NCBI GenBank assembly: GCA_002351725.1
Contig: DEHD01000022.1
Location: 3,561 to 56,765, forward strand
Reading direction: 5' to 3'
From: Prevotella sp. UBA2809
Lineage (GTDB): Bacteria; Bacteroidota; Bacteroidia; Bacteroidales; Bacteroidaceae
Length of the DNA: 53,205 nucleotides
The notes under the pieces were generated by a model. The model was not told where the DNA came from. It ran no database searches and was given only the letters and a program-made list of their open reading frames with translations. Position 1 is the stretch's first letter, and each line of letters opens with the position of its first letter. A program made the position numbers and the translations under genes. Positions 25,137-32,755 of this stretch are shown in pieces.

Positions 25137-26214
25137 ATGTCGTTATCTCACCTGAGCCTAAGCAGTGGTGATGATTCTCGTCGTACACCACACAGAACTG
25201 ACCTGGGGCCACACCATGAATTTTCTCCTTCGAGTGTACCACAAATTCATTTGGGCTTGTCCACTCAAGTGTGGCAGGGTGATACTCTGGCGTGTGGCGA
25301 ATCTTGAATGTGACATCAGTGGGCTGCAACTGCTTGGTAAGGAAGTGGAAATCCTTAACAGGGAAGTCCTGCTTGTAGGCAGTCTCTGGGTCGTAGCCGT
25401 GCGATACATATAATATATTATTGGCAACATCTTTCTTTACCACAAACCATGGTCCGCCACCAAAGCCCATGCCCTTACGCTGGCCAATGGTGTGGAACCA
25501 GAGTCCCTTATGCTCGCCTATTCGACGGCCTGTCTCCAGTTCGATAACATCGCCAGTCTGCTCGCCAAGATATCTTCGTATATAGTCGTTATAGTTTATC
25601 TTGCCAAGGAAACAGATGCCCTGCGAGTCTTTGCGCTTGGCGTTAACCAAATGCTCGCGCTCAGCTATCACACGCACCTCATCCTTAACGTAATGACCAA
25701 TGGGGAAGAGTGCCTTCTTTAGCTGCCAGTCGGCTATCTGTGCCAGGAAGTCAGTCTGGTCCTTCACAGGGTCAGGACTTGTGCATAGCCATTTGTCGCC
25801 ATTCTCGTCTGTTTCTGTCATGGCGTAGTGACCAGTAGCAATCAGGTCGTAGTCGTGCCCACGCTTCTCATCGAATGCGCCAAACTTAATCAGTCGGTTG
25901 CACATCACGTCAGGGTTAGGTGTCAGTCCTGCGCGCACTTTGTCCATGGTGTACTTAGTCACCTGGTCCCAATATTCCTTGTGGCAGTCTATCACCTCCA
26001 ACTTGCAGCCATACTTGTGCGATACAGCCGTAGCCATTTCGAGGTCCTCCTCTGATGAGCAGTCCCATTCCTCCTGCTCCTCAGGACCTATCTTAATATA
26101 GAAGCAGTCAGGGTGCAGCCCCAGTTGGGCAAACTCGTGCACCACCACACTGCTGTCTACGCCGCCTGAAAGCAGCACAGCAATACGCTTATTTTCTATC
26201 TCCTTGATGTTCAT
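25135..26214 (-). CDS. mnmA: tRNA-specific 2-thiouridylase MnmA
   Basis: A protein of 359 residues when started at the ATG at 26214. A longer frame reaches 26310 but runs through repeats and lies upstream of the promoter, so it is rejected. The PP-loop SGGVDSSV opens the ATPase domain. The two catalytic cysteines lie in NPDVMCNRLIKFG and DSQGICFLG, and the C-terminal beta barrel binds tRNA. MnmA adds sulfur at C2 of U34 in tRNAs for Lys, Glu and Gln, taking it from a cysteine desulfurase relay. The text is closest to the Bacteroidales type with an acidic GPEEQEEWDC insertion after strand 2. Confidence 0.95.
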   Translation of the reverse strand: MNIKEIENKRIAVLLSGGVDSSVVVHEFAQLGLHPDCFYIKIGPEEQEEWDCSSEEDLEMATAVSHKYGCKLEVIDCHKEYWDQVTKYTMDKVRAGLTPNPDVMCNRLIKFGAFDEKRGHDYDLIATGHYAMTETDENGDKWLCTSPDPVKDQTDFLAQIADWQLKKALFPIGHYVKDEVRVIAEREHLVNAKRKDSQGICFLGKINYNDYIRRYLGEQTGDVIELETGRRIGEHKGLWFHTIGQRKGMGFGGGPWFVVKKDVANNILYVSHGYDPETAYKQDFPVKDFHFLTKQLQPTDVTFKIRHTPEYHPATLEWTSPNEFVVHSKEKIHGVAPGQFCVVYDENHHHCLGSGEITT

Positions 26215-26219
26215 GGGTG

Positions 26220-26227
26220 CAAAGGTA
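26220..26227 (-). promoter_or_regulatory. -7 element of mnmA, five bases from the start codon
   Basis: Minus-strand TACCTTTG (26227-26220) is an exact -7 match but no TTTG is present about 20 bases upstream. Only five bases lie between it and the ATG, predicting a transcript with almost no leader. Confidence 0.6.
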
Positions 26228-26243
26228 ATAATTTTAGGTGATA

Positions 26244-26278
26244 GTTGGTGGGTGTTGGGTGTTGGTTGATGGTTAAAT
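26244..26278 (-). repeat. GT-rich heptad repeat array upstream of mnmA
   Basis: Five 7-bp units on the plus strand, GTTGGTG, GGTGTTG, GGTGTTG, GTTGATG, GTTAAAT, lie upstream of the mnmA -7 element. The sequence differs from the CATTAAA arrays but the period is the same. Confidence 0.65.
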
Positions 26279-26302
26279 ATGGTTAATATTTTGTGAGAAG
26301 TC

Positions 26303-26333
26303 ATTGTCAATTCAAAAATAGTACATATCTTTG
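26303..26333 (+). promoter_or_regulatory. Promoter of the SPFH operon
   Basis: TATCTTTG at 26326-26333 is an exact -7 element with ATTG 19 bases upstream (26303-26306). Just downstream, two GATATC sites five bases apart (26335-26340, 26346-26351) could be an operator. Confidence 0.65.
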
Positions 26334-26357
26334 CGATATCAAAATGATATCAATTTA

Positions 26358-26413
26358 CATTGAACATTGAACATTGAAGATTGAACATTGATTATAAAAC
26401 ATTAAACATTAAG
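26358..26413 (+). repeat. Heptad repeat array in the leader of the SPFH gene
   Basis: Eight consecutive 7-bp units: CATTGAA three times, GATTGAA, CATTGAT, TATAAAA, CATTAAA, CATTAAG. The array ends three bases before the ATG at 26417 and occupies most of the predicted leader. Confidence 0.8.
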
Positions 26414-26416
26414 ATT

Positions 26417-27382
26417 ATGGAGACAAAAGAGTTTGAGTTCAGAGGCTCAGTGATGAATGGATTCCTGATGCTGTTTGTAAATCTCGCAGTTTTGATTCTG
26501 ACGATTGTTGGTGTCGTTCAGAGCATCATCATGCTCGACGCTACTGATGGTTCACAAGGTGGTTGGCTGCTGGGACTATGCGGACTGATGATCATCGTTA
26601 ATATCATTATGTGGTGTGGCCACATGCAGCTCGAGCCCAACGAGGCTCGCGTAACCACATGGTTTGGTAAGTACGCTGGCACATTCGCCCAAACGGGTTT
26701 CTTCTGGATCAATCCCTTCTATGGCACCAAGAAGGTTAGTCTGCGTGCTCGCAACCTGGACGCTGAACCTATTAAAGTGAACGATAAGACTGGTAACCCT
26801 GTAATGATCGGCTTGGTGTTGGTTTGGAAGCTGAAGGACACCTACAAAGCACTGTTCGAGGTTGATACACAGACCATGGCTTCGAACCCCAACGCCGTTG
26901 GTAGCGACACCAAAGGACTGATGAACGCACTCGAGAACTTTGTGCGTGTGCAGAGCGATGCAGCCCTGCGCCAGGTGGCTGGTCAGTATGCTTACGACGA
27001 TGAGGATACCAAGACTGGTGAACCTACGCTGCGTTCGAGTGCTGACGAGATAAACGAGCAGCTTGAGCAGAAGCTCGACGAGCGTTTGGCTCTGGCTGGT
27101 ATTGAAGTGGTAGAGGCTCGTATCAACTATCTGGCCTATGCTCCTGAGATTGCTGCCGTGATGCTGCGTCGCCAGCAGGCAAGTGCCATCATTACGGCTC
27201 GCGAGAAGATAGTAGAGGGTGCCGTGTCGATGGTAAAGATGGCGCTCGATAAACTCTCGAGCGAGGAGATTGTAGAGCTCGACGACGACAAGAAGGCTGC
27301 CATGGTCTCTAATCTGTTGGTAGTGCTCTGTGGCGACGATAATGCTCAGCCAGTAGTAAATACTGGTACTTTAAATCATTGA
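26417..27382 (+). CDS. SPFH/band-7 domain membrane protein
   Basis: A protein of 321 residues from the ATG at 26417; an earlier in-frame ATG lies in the repeat array and is rejected. Two hydrophobic segments near the N-terminus (about 12-38 and 50-68) anchor it, followed by an SPFH domain (VTTWFGKYAGTFAQTGFFWINPFYGTKKV, then VLVWKLKDTYKALFEV). A charged helical region (about 205-300; EINEQLEQKLDERLALAGIEVVEARI) is typical of stomatin-like oligomerising proteins. Such proteins scaffold membrane complexes. It begins a four-gene unit with a ribbon-helix-helix protein, a small membrane protein and an exported hydrolase. Its stop codon TGA lies within the next repeat array. Confidence 0.85.
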   Translation: METKEFEFRGSVMNGFLMLFVNLAVLILTIVGVVQSIIMLDATDGSQGGWLLGLCGLMIIVNIIMWCGHMQLEPNEARVTTWFGKYAGTFAQTGFFWINPFYGTKKVSLRARNLDAEPIKVNDKTGNPVMIGLVLVWKLKDTYKALFEVDTQTMASNPNAVGSDTKGLMNALENFVRVQSDAALRQVAGQYAYDDEDTKTGEPTLRSSADEINEQLEQKLDERLALAGIEVVEARINYLAYAPEIAAVMLRRQQASAIITAREKIVEGAVSMVKMALDKLSSEEIVELDDDKKAAMVSNLLVVLCGDDNAQPVVNTGTLNH

Positions 27383-27410
27383 TCATTGAACATTGACCAT
27401 TGAACATTTA
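27377..27410 (+). repeat. Heptad repeat array joining the SPFH stop and the RHH start
   Basis: Five 7-bp units CATTGAT, CATTGAA, CATTGAC, CATTGAA, CATTTAT. The first unit supplies the TGA stop of the SPFH gene and the last supplies the ATG of the next gene. Confidence 0.8.
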
Positions 27411-27610
27411 TGGCTGAAAAGAAATCCACTAAGAGTTTCATCCTGCGTGTTGACTCTGACACGATGGACGCGATAGAGGCTTGGGCTGCGGACGAGTTCC
27501 GCAGTACCAATGGCCAGCTGCAGTGGATCATCACAGAGGCCCTGCGCAAAGCCAAACGACTGCCCAAAAAGAAGAAAGAATCCAAAAACGAAGAAAAAAA
27601 TGATGAATAG
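27410..27610 (+). CDS. Arc-like ribbon-helix-helix protein
   Basis: A small protein of 66 residues. KKSFILRVDSDTMDAIEAWAADEF resembles the strand and first helix of an Arc/MetJ fold, and RSTNGQLQWIITEALRKAKR the second helix, as in Arc-family DNA-binding proteins. The tail is Lys/Glu-rich. It lies directly downstream of the SPFH gene, sharing a heptad array with it. RHH proteins bind operators as dimers of dimers, so autoregulation of this operon is plausible but not shown. Confidence 0.75.
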   Translation: MAEKKSTKSFILRVDSDTMDAIEAWAADEFRSTNGQLQWIITEALRKAKRLPKKKKESKNEEKNDE

Positions 27611-27650
27611 AAAGAAAGCATTAGTAGTACGTAAATTGCCATTAGAATAA
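27603..27650 (+). CDS. Possible 15-residue basic peptide
   Basis: An ATG overlapping the stop region of the RHH gene opens a 15-codon frame, MNRKKALVVRKLPLE, closing two bases before the next ATG. It exactly fills the gap and is rich in Lys/Arg. It may simply be a spacer that keeps ribosomes moving between genes. Evidence is limited to its position. Confidence 0.2.
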   Translation: MNRKKALVVRKLPLE

Positions 27651-27652
27651 GT

Positions 27653-28078
27653 ATGAACGAACAATTTGACATAAAAAAAGTAAAAGTATATCGCACGCTT
27701 GAGGGCACCATTTTTGAGGCAGCAGCTCTCATCATATTGCTGAGCGCATGGATTACGTCGATAATCGCTCAAAGACTGGATACTACCGACGATTGGATTG
27801 GTATGGGCGTTTTTTCCATTGTCATCATCGTTTGTTTGCTGTGTGCATACTCGCCGAGCCATATCAACCTTTTTAACATTCCTCTGCGAAATATCCGTCA
27901 GGTAGAACTGTCTATTCGCATGGTTCGTATCCTTTCTGTCGGATTGGCCTTAATGAGCCTCGCAATAGCTATTGTTGGTCCCAACTCGCCCTTGATGAAA
28001 GTGTTGAGTATAGGCATTGTGGCAGTAGTTGGCATCATTGGTTTTGTATTCATCTATCTCATCCAGAAAGCAAAATGA
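27653..28078 (+). CDS. Small inner-membrane protein of unknown function
   Basis: A protein of 141 residues with four hydrophobic helices, at about 20-38, 48-66, 90-107 and 116-136, and short charged termini. I do not recognise a family. The ATGA overlap with the following hydrolase gene and its place after the SPFH and RHH genes mean it is co-expressed with them. A role as a partner of the SPFH scaffold is a guess from context. Confidence 0.7.
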   Translation: MNEQFDIKKVKVYRTLEGTIFEAAALIILLSAWITSIIAQRLDTTDDWIGMGVFSIVIIVCLLCAYSPSHINLFNIPLRNIRQVELSIRMVRILSVGLALMSLAIAIVGPNSPLMKVLSIGIVAVVGIIGFVFIYLIQKAK

Positions 28079-29274
28079 AAAAACTATTCTTCACCTTTGC
28101 CTTAGCATGTATAGGCCTTTCAGCTAATGCGCAGGAGATACGCAGAAGTTGGAGCGGCGAACTGGAGGCCATGGGGCAGAAACTGCCCATAGTGATGAAC
28201 CTGATAAATGGCAAGTGCACGCTCGACAGTCCTGCACAGGGTGCAACAGGCATCCCTGCCACCATCGACCTGCTCACAAAAGATTCGATAAAGATCAAAA
28301 TCGAGTCGATAGGTGCCTCATACGCAGCACGCTATGTCGATGGCCATCTGGAAGGTACTTTCACCCAGGCAGGCATAAAGTTCCCTCTCAATATGAAGGA
28401 GACAGCGCCCGATGGCCCTAAGCGTCCACAGACACCCAAGGGGCCATTCCCATACACCACAGAGGAGGTGACATTTGTCAACGCCAAGGCAGGTGCTACA
28501 CTTGCTGGCACGCTTACTGTGCCTAAGGGTGGAGCCAAACGCGTGATGATAATGGTGACAGGCAGCGGACCAGAGAATCGCGATGAAGAAGTAGCCTATC
28601 ATAAACCCTTTGCTGTGATAGCCGATCGCTTGGCGCGAGCTGGCATTGCCACACTGCGATACGACGATCGTGGCGTAGGAAATTCGGTTGGCGGTGAAAC
28701 GAAACATACCACCAGCGAGGATGTGGCCGAGGACGCTATTGCAGGCATAGAGTGGCTACGTGCGCAGAAACGATTCAAGAAGGTGGGACTGCTGGGCCAC
28801 AGCGAGGGCGGAATGATAGCCTTTATGCTGGCAGCACAGAAGAAAGTGGATTTCGTCGTGTCGCTGGCAGGTCCTGCCGTTAGGGGCGATAGTATCATGC
28901 TGTATCAGGCCCATACCAGTGGCAATCCATTTACCAAGAACATTAACGCAGAACAACTGCGTAGCATGATGAAAACAAACACCTGGGTGACTTACTTTAT
29001 GGACTACGATCCCACAGAGAATATCACCAACACCAAATGTCCAGTACTGGCGCTCAATGGCAGTAAAGACTGTCAGGTACCAGCCGACATGAACATCCCA
29101 GTGCTGCGCCGCTTGCTGGCAAAGAACAAGAAGGCAGTGGTAAAAGAGTATGAGGGACTGAACCACATGTTCCAGCACTGTCAGACAGGTCGCCCTGACG
29201 AGTACTACACCCTCGAAGAAACCATGTCCGAGGAAGTCCTATCCGACATCGTCACCTGGTTAAAGAAACTGTAA
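28075..29274 (+). CDS. Exported alpha/beta hydrolase
   Basis: A protein of 399 residues with signal peptide 1-20 (ending SANAQ). A beta-rich N-terminal domain (about 25-110) precedes an alpha/beta hydrolase fold. The catalytic triad can be placed as Ser243 in GHSEGG, Asp332 in NGSKDCQVP and His363 in GLNHMF; the oxyanion region is VTGSGPENRD. This combination is common in Bacteroidales peptidase- or esterase-like exported proteins; the substrate is unknown. The ATG overlaps the upstream stop as ATGA. The coding text ends shortly before a long hairpin at 29282. Confidence 0.85.
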   Translation: MKKLFFTFALACIGLSANAQEIRRSWSGELEAMGQKLPIVMNLINGKCTLDSPAQGATGIPATIDLLTKDSIKIKIESIGASYAARYVDGHLEGTFTQAGIKFPLNMKETAPDGPKRPQTPKGPFPYTTEEVTFVNAKAGATLAGTLTVPKGGAKRVMIMVTGSGPENRDEEVAYHKPFAVIADRLARAGIATLRYDDRGVGNSVGGETKHTTSEDVAEDAIAGIEWLRAQKRFKKVGLLGHSEGGMIAFMLAAQKKVDFVVSLAGPAVRGDSIMLYQAHTSGNPFTKNINAEQLRSMMKTNTWVTYFMDYDPTENITNTKCPVLALNGSKDCQVPADMNIPVLRRLLAKNKKAVVKEYEGLNHMFQHCQTGRPDEYYTLEETMSEEVLSDIVTWLKKL

Positions 29275-29281
29275 TACACAA

Positions 29282-29316
29282 AAGTACACAAAAGGAACCG
29301 TCCCTTTTGTGTACTT
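29282..29316. repeat. Palindrome with GGAACCGTCCC core between convergent genes
   Basis: A perfect 14-bp stem (29282-29295 with 29303-29316) around AACCGTC. No T-run follows and it overlaps the stop codon of the minus-strand gene, so it is a poor intrinsic terminator by itself. The half-repeat TACACAAAAG occurs twice in tandem on its left side (29275-29294). Its core looks like the scattered GGGACGGTTC-type palindromes known from many bacterial genomes. Confidence 0.6.
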
Positions 29317-30898
29317 AGTTAAGCGGGATTGAGTATAGGGCACGCTCATTGTGTAGGTAGAGCTTATTGCCGGCAATGCCTGCCCTATGTACGGGAATGG
29401 TGAGTTTAAGTTCGGGCACACCTTGTAATGTTACTAACCACACATTCTGACTGCCACCGGCATAAGACGAGATACACATGCGATCGCCCACCATACACAG
29501 CGGCCAGTAGAGTGATGAAGCAGGATAATGATCGGCTGTGCGTAGTTCCTTGTCAACCATAAGAATATCCCCTTTCTCTGTTATCACTGGGAAGTAGATA
29601 CCATCAGAAGCAATCAGCTCAAACATTCCGTGATACTTGTAGTCTGCATATACAGGCTGGGTGATGATGCCACTAAGTTTGCCATGCTGTTCTACATTCC
29701 ATGGCGATATGGTAACCACCGAGTCGGCTAGTTCGCGCTTATAAGCCAGTGCATCGTCGAAGAGCATGAATGCACCGTCAGGTGTAAGCATAGCATCCTC
29801 TACCATATCTTTCTTCATGCTTAGCATATTCATAAACCGGCAGGCACCAGTACGCTTGTCGAACGAGGCGATAAACGGACGCCCCATCTTTTTGCGGCGC
29901 ACGCCGTCCTGCATACCAAAGCCAAGATTAAACATATATAGTGTACTGTCATCGCATACAATCTGCGAAAAAGCCGATGTCTTAGATGGCAGGTCGTAGC
30001 TCCAAACGGTATTCATCATACTGTCGAGACACACCACATGCTGACGGTCGGCAAAGTAATATAGTGAGTCGTCGCGAAGCACATTAGAGTATAGGTGGTT
30101 AATAACATTCGAATCGGTCATGCCACTTGGATTGTAATAATAAGGTACGTAAGTACTGCCCGAGATCATAGCACCTGCCACGGCACCACCAACCATCGCC
30201 AGTCCCATCAGTAAAGAAGCTTTAACATCAGTCACACCTGTCTTGGCATCGTAAGTACCCACCTCGCCCGTATGAATGTTCAATCTGTTAAGATCATCGG
30301 CTACCACCAGCCAATGCAATGAGTCCTCACGAATCACATGATTCCAGCCCCAATTCTTTACATGGGGTATGTTTACGGTCCATAGCTTCTGACCAGAGGT
30401 GAGGTCGTAGGCGCTCAGTTTACCCGAGAGGCGACCTGCATAACCTAACACAATATGGGTTGAGTCGTCGACCTTCGCAGGATAGAATTTTGACTGCCAG
30501 ATAACCTCGCCGGTATGGGAATTGAGCATGGTTACCTTGTTATTGTTTTTAACTGTTAGTATGCCATCCTTAGTACAAATAGCTGCAGAATTACTATAGT
30601 CGAATGGTTTGGTCCACAGCAGCTTTGACTCCTTCAGGCTATAGGCGCCAAGTTCTCCCTTAAACTTTATCCATTTACCATCCTTGGTTAGGTCACGGAA
30701 TTTTAGCAGCATATAATCTTGTGAGGGTGTGATAACGATGTCATCTAGCCGCCGGCCGAACTCCTGACAGTCGGCTTCAACAACCGTACTATCCAGCGTG
30801 AGTCCAACTGTCACCTTGGCTATATCATCAGCCTTGGTGGGAACAACGGCTAAATACAATAGCATCGATAGCAAAAAAGATTTTGATACATTCTTCAT
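29315..30898 (-). CDS. Exported PQQ-like beta-propeller protein
   Basis: A protein of 527 residues from the ATG at 30898; the longer frame to 31030 begins upstream of the promoter. A signal peptide is visible (SFLLSMLLYLAVVPTKADD). The rest reads as PQQ-type propeller blades, with GILTVKNNNKVTMLNSHTGEVIW and AYDLTSGQKLWTVNIP the clearest. A glycine/alanine-rich hydrophobic stretch in the middle (about 230-250, LLMGLAMVGGAVAGAMISG) is unusual inside a propeller and might be a loop that touches membrane. Function is unknown. It is transcribed alone from a consensus promoter. Confidence 0.75.
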   Translation of the reverse strand: MKNVSKSFLLSMLLYLAVVPTKADDIAKVTVGLTLDSTVVEADCQEFGRRLDDIVITPSQDYMLLKFRDLTKDGKWIKFKGELGAYSLKESKLLWTKPFDYSNSAAICTKDGILTVKNNNKVTMLNSHTGEVIWQSKFYPAKVDDSTHIVLGYAGRLSGKLSAYDLTSGQKLWTVNIPHVKNWGWNHVIREDSLHWLVVADDLNRLNIHTGEVGTYDAKTGVTDVKASLLMGLAMVGGAVAGAMISGSTYVPYYYNPSGMTDSNVINHLYSNVLRDDSLYYFADRQHVVCLDSMMNTVWSYDLPSKTSAFSQIVCDDSTLYMFNLGFGMQDGVRRKKMGRPFIASFDKRTGACRFMNMLSMKKDMVEDAMLTPDGAFMLFDDALAYKRELADSVVTISPWNVEQHGKLSGIITQPVYADYKYHGMFELIASDGIYFPVITEKGDILMVDKELRTADHYPASSLYWPLCMVGDRMCISSYAGGSQNVWLVTLQGVPELKLTIPVHRAGIAGNKLYLHNERALYSIPLN

Positions 30899-30931
30899 TT
30901 TTAAGTAATAATTGTGATTGATTTCAGAGTG

Positions 30932-30963
30932 CAAAGGTAAATACTTATTTCCGTTCCGCCAAA
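30932..30963 (-). promoter_or_regulatory. Promoter of the PQQ-like propeller gene
   Basis: Minus-strand TTTG (30963-30960), a 20-base gap and TACCTTTG (30939-30932) match the consensus exactly; the ATG at 30898 is 33 bases on. Confidence 0.8.
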
Positions 30964-31006
30964 TATTTATGCGAGAAAAATGTGAGAAATCGTAATCATA
31001 AGCATT

Positions 31007-31038
31007 AATCCCCATTGGCATAATGACCAATGGGGATT
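31007..31038 (-). repeat. Hairpin downstream of the DUF3987-like gene
   Basis: A perfect 12-bp stem AATCCCCATTGG (31007-31018) with its complement (31027-31038) and an 8-base loop. On the minus strand it follows the DUF3987-like gene but has no T-run behind it; on the plus strand TTGTTTTTATTT follows. Confidence 0.6.
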
Positions 31039-31045
31039 GTGGTTG

Positions 31046-31073
31046 TTTTTATTTGGGGATTTTGTCCAATGTT
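31046..31073 (+). repeat. Left copy of a direct repeat bracketing the DUF3987-like gene
   Basis: TTTTTATTTGG followed by TTTTGTCCAATGTT (31060-31073). The same two blocks recur at 32756-32782 with a spacer one base shorter, on the other side of the gene. Confidence 0.7.
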
Positions 31074-31080
31074 ACTTTGT

Positions 31081-32499
31081 TCAATAAAGGTCGAGAAGCA
31101 CTTTCTCATAGACTGTGTTACCTAGGGGCTTGAGGTAGCCTTCTTGTTGCCAACGGGTAACCATCTTGTCGGCATTTGATTGCGTTACTTTTAAAATATT
31201 CACCATATCGGCTTTTGTGAATACCTCTGGCAGTAAGGCAAAACGCTCCTTGGTTAGGTGCGAATGGCGCACATTCTTCTTTACTACAGAGAACTGATCG
31301 TGCTCATGCTCATAGTAGACGTCCCAAAATCGTCCGAAGTAATGACGCTGGCATGCAAACTGAATCTTCATGATAAGACGGCAGAACCAACGATCGGTCT
31401 TGTCGATGCTGATTGTGCCATGCTCCTGCCACTCGTCCCAATGGCGCATGATGACAAATGGTATGCTGACGTTCATTCCATAATAGCCAACTCGCTTGCA
31501 CATCAGCTCGTCTGACTTAGAATTGTCGTACTCGGCATCCTCCATGCGATCCTTGGTCCAGTCGTAGCATTCTTCTTCTAGTTCCTTTACTGGTAACTCT
31601 CCGTGAGTCTTGTCCAAGCGCTCGGCCCACATGCGGAGTGTCTTATATTCCTCAGGCTCCTTAAGGTCGTCATCCAAAGTCTCACGCTCAAGCATCTTGA
31701 AATTTGATGGTGGCATTGGGATTACTGCTAGTCGAGTAGAAAGTCCATCGTTGATGTTTGCTCCATTAACCTTGTGACGCAGGGCGAATGGTGTGCCCGT
31801 ATACACATAGTTCCAAAATACGTTGAACGTTTCGCAAACTGAGTCGACATTGCTATAGAACATACCGTCTTCCTCGTTGTGGAATGATTTCATCTCGAGG
31901 AATCGCTTGTCGTTCCAATGTTCGCCCTGCATACGGATGGCATTGTCGAGCTCTGTGTCGAACGATAGCTGATGCAGGTGCATTGGCTCGCCATCTACGA
32001 TATCGACGGCATTTATCATATCTTCGATAAATACCTTATTAGAGGTGCGGGCTGGATGGGTGCGGATTAGTGGTTTGGGCTTTTGTGGACCGTCGCCTTT
32101 GCGACCATTATCGTCCCAGCGCTTATATCTGCGCCTGTAGTTATTCATGTCCTTACGCCCTTTGTCAGACTCCTTTATGATAGGTCCTGCCAAGAGGTTG
32201 TATAGTAAGGTTACAAACGACTTGCCTGTACCAGGGTCGCCAATCACATAGGTGCCATAGTTCAAACGGCATAGCTGTCCCCTTTTGCCATAGTAGCGAT
32301 AAGTGCATCTGGTCATAAGTGTGCCAAGGAATGTTGCGCTCGTAAAGAGTGCAGCAGGGTAGGCGCCAACTTTAAGTCCACGACAAACTTCGCGCAGACA
32401 AGGGTAAACATCCATCAATTTCTCAATCTCTCTGCCCGCTTCTTCCATTTGTATTTCTATGAGCGGGCGCGCCATAGATTCTGTTATTCTGTCAGTCAT
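31081..32499 (-). CDS. DUF3987-like P-loop ATPase with C-terminal winged helix
   Basis: A protein of 472 residues. Walker A is GDPGTGKS (87-94), and LSFDTE (178-183) fits a Walker B strand. NYVYTGTP and DGLSTRLAVIPMP resemble the sensor and arginine-finger regions seen in DUF3987/helicase-type proteins linked to phage and plasmid primases. The C-terminus (FTKADMVNILKVTQSNADKMVTRWQQEGYL) is a winged helix. No primase or VirE-like N-terminal domain is present, which many relatives have, so this is a short form. Bracketing repeats and a large palindrome just upstream suggest a small mobile or domesticated replication module. Function is not established. Confidence 0.65.
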   Translation of the reverse strand: MTDRITESMARPLIEIQMEEAGREIEKLMDVYPCLREVCRGLKVGAYPAALFTSATFLGTLMTRCTYRYYGKRGQLCRLNYGTYVIGDPGTGKSFVTLLYNLLAGPIIKESDKGRKDMNNYRRRYKRWDDNGRKGDGPQKPKPLIRTHPARTSNKVFIEDMINAVDIVDGEPMHLHQLSFDTELDNAIRMQGEHWNDKRFLEMKSFHNEEDGMFYSNVDSVCETFNVFWNYVYTGTPFALRHKVNGANINDGLSTRLAVIPMPPSNFKMLERETLDDDLKEPEEYKTLRMWAERLDKTHGELPVKELEEECYDWTKDRMEDAEYDNSKSDELMCKRVGYYGMNVSIPFVIMRHWDEWQEHGTISIDKTDRWFCRLIMKIQFACQRHYFGRFWDVYYEHEHDQFSVVKKNVRHSHLTKERFALLPEVFTKADMVNILKVTQSNADKMVTRWQQEGYLKPLGNTVYEKVLLDLY

Positions 32500-32525
32500 C
32501 TTTTACCTTGTTATTATTGGTCGTG

Positions 32526-32557
32526 CAAAGGTACTGATAATAATCGAGATGACCAAG
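32526..32557 (-). promoter_or_regulatory. Promoter of the DUF3987-like gene
   Basis: Minus-strand TACCTTTG (32533-32526) is an exact -7 element; CTTG lies 20 bases upstream (32557-32554). The ATG is 26 bases downstream. Confidence 0.65.
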
Positions 32558-32587
32558 CGTTTACTGAATTAAACGCTGGTACAAATG

Positions 32588-32601
32588 AACATTGGACAAA
32601 A
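32588..32601 (-). repeat. Inverted core copy of the bracketing repeat
   Basis: AACATTGGACAAAA is the exact reverse complement of the 14-base core TTTTGTCCAATGTT found at 31060-31073 and 32769-32782. Confidence 0.65.
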
Positions 32602-32644
32602 AGGGGTTTTAGAAATGACCATTTGGTAATTGTTAGGTTATTTA

Positions 32645-32692
32645 ATTTTATATATTAATATTATATTATAATATAATATTAATATATAAAAT
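32645..32692. repeat. Perfect 48-bp all-A/T palindrome
   Basis: Every base from 32645 to 32668 pairs with its mirror from 32692 back to 32669; I checked all 24 pairs. There is no loop and no G or C. It could extrude as a cruciform or melt easily. Confidence 0.9.
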
Positions 32693-32755
32693 ATATAGTA
32701 GTATGTTTTATTCTTTGTCTTTATCTCCAATGCTCATATGATGTACGGATGGTAA

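Noticed and set aside
26215..26310. 32-residue N-terminal extension of mnmA
   Set aside because: It runs through a 7-bp repeat array and upstream of an exact -7 element, and MnmA proteins begin near the PP-loop.
30899..31030. 44-residue N-terminal extension of the propeller protein
   Set aside because: It lies upstream of and across a consensus promoter, and the signal peptide begins at the ATG at 30898.
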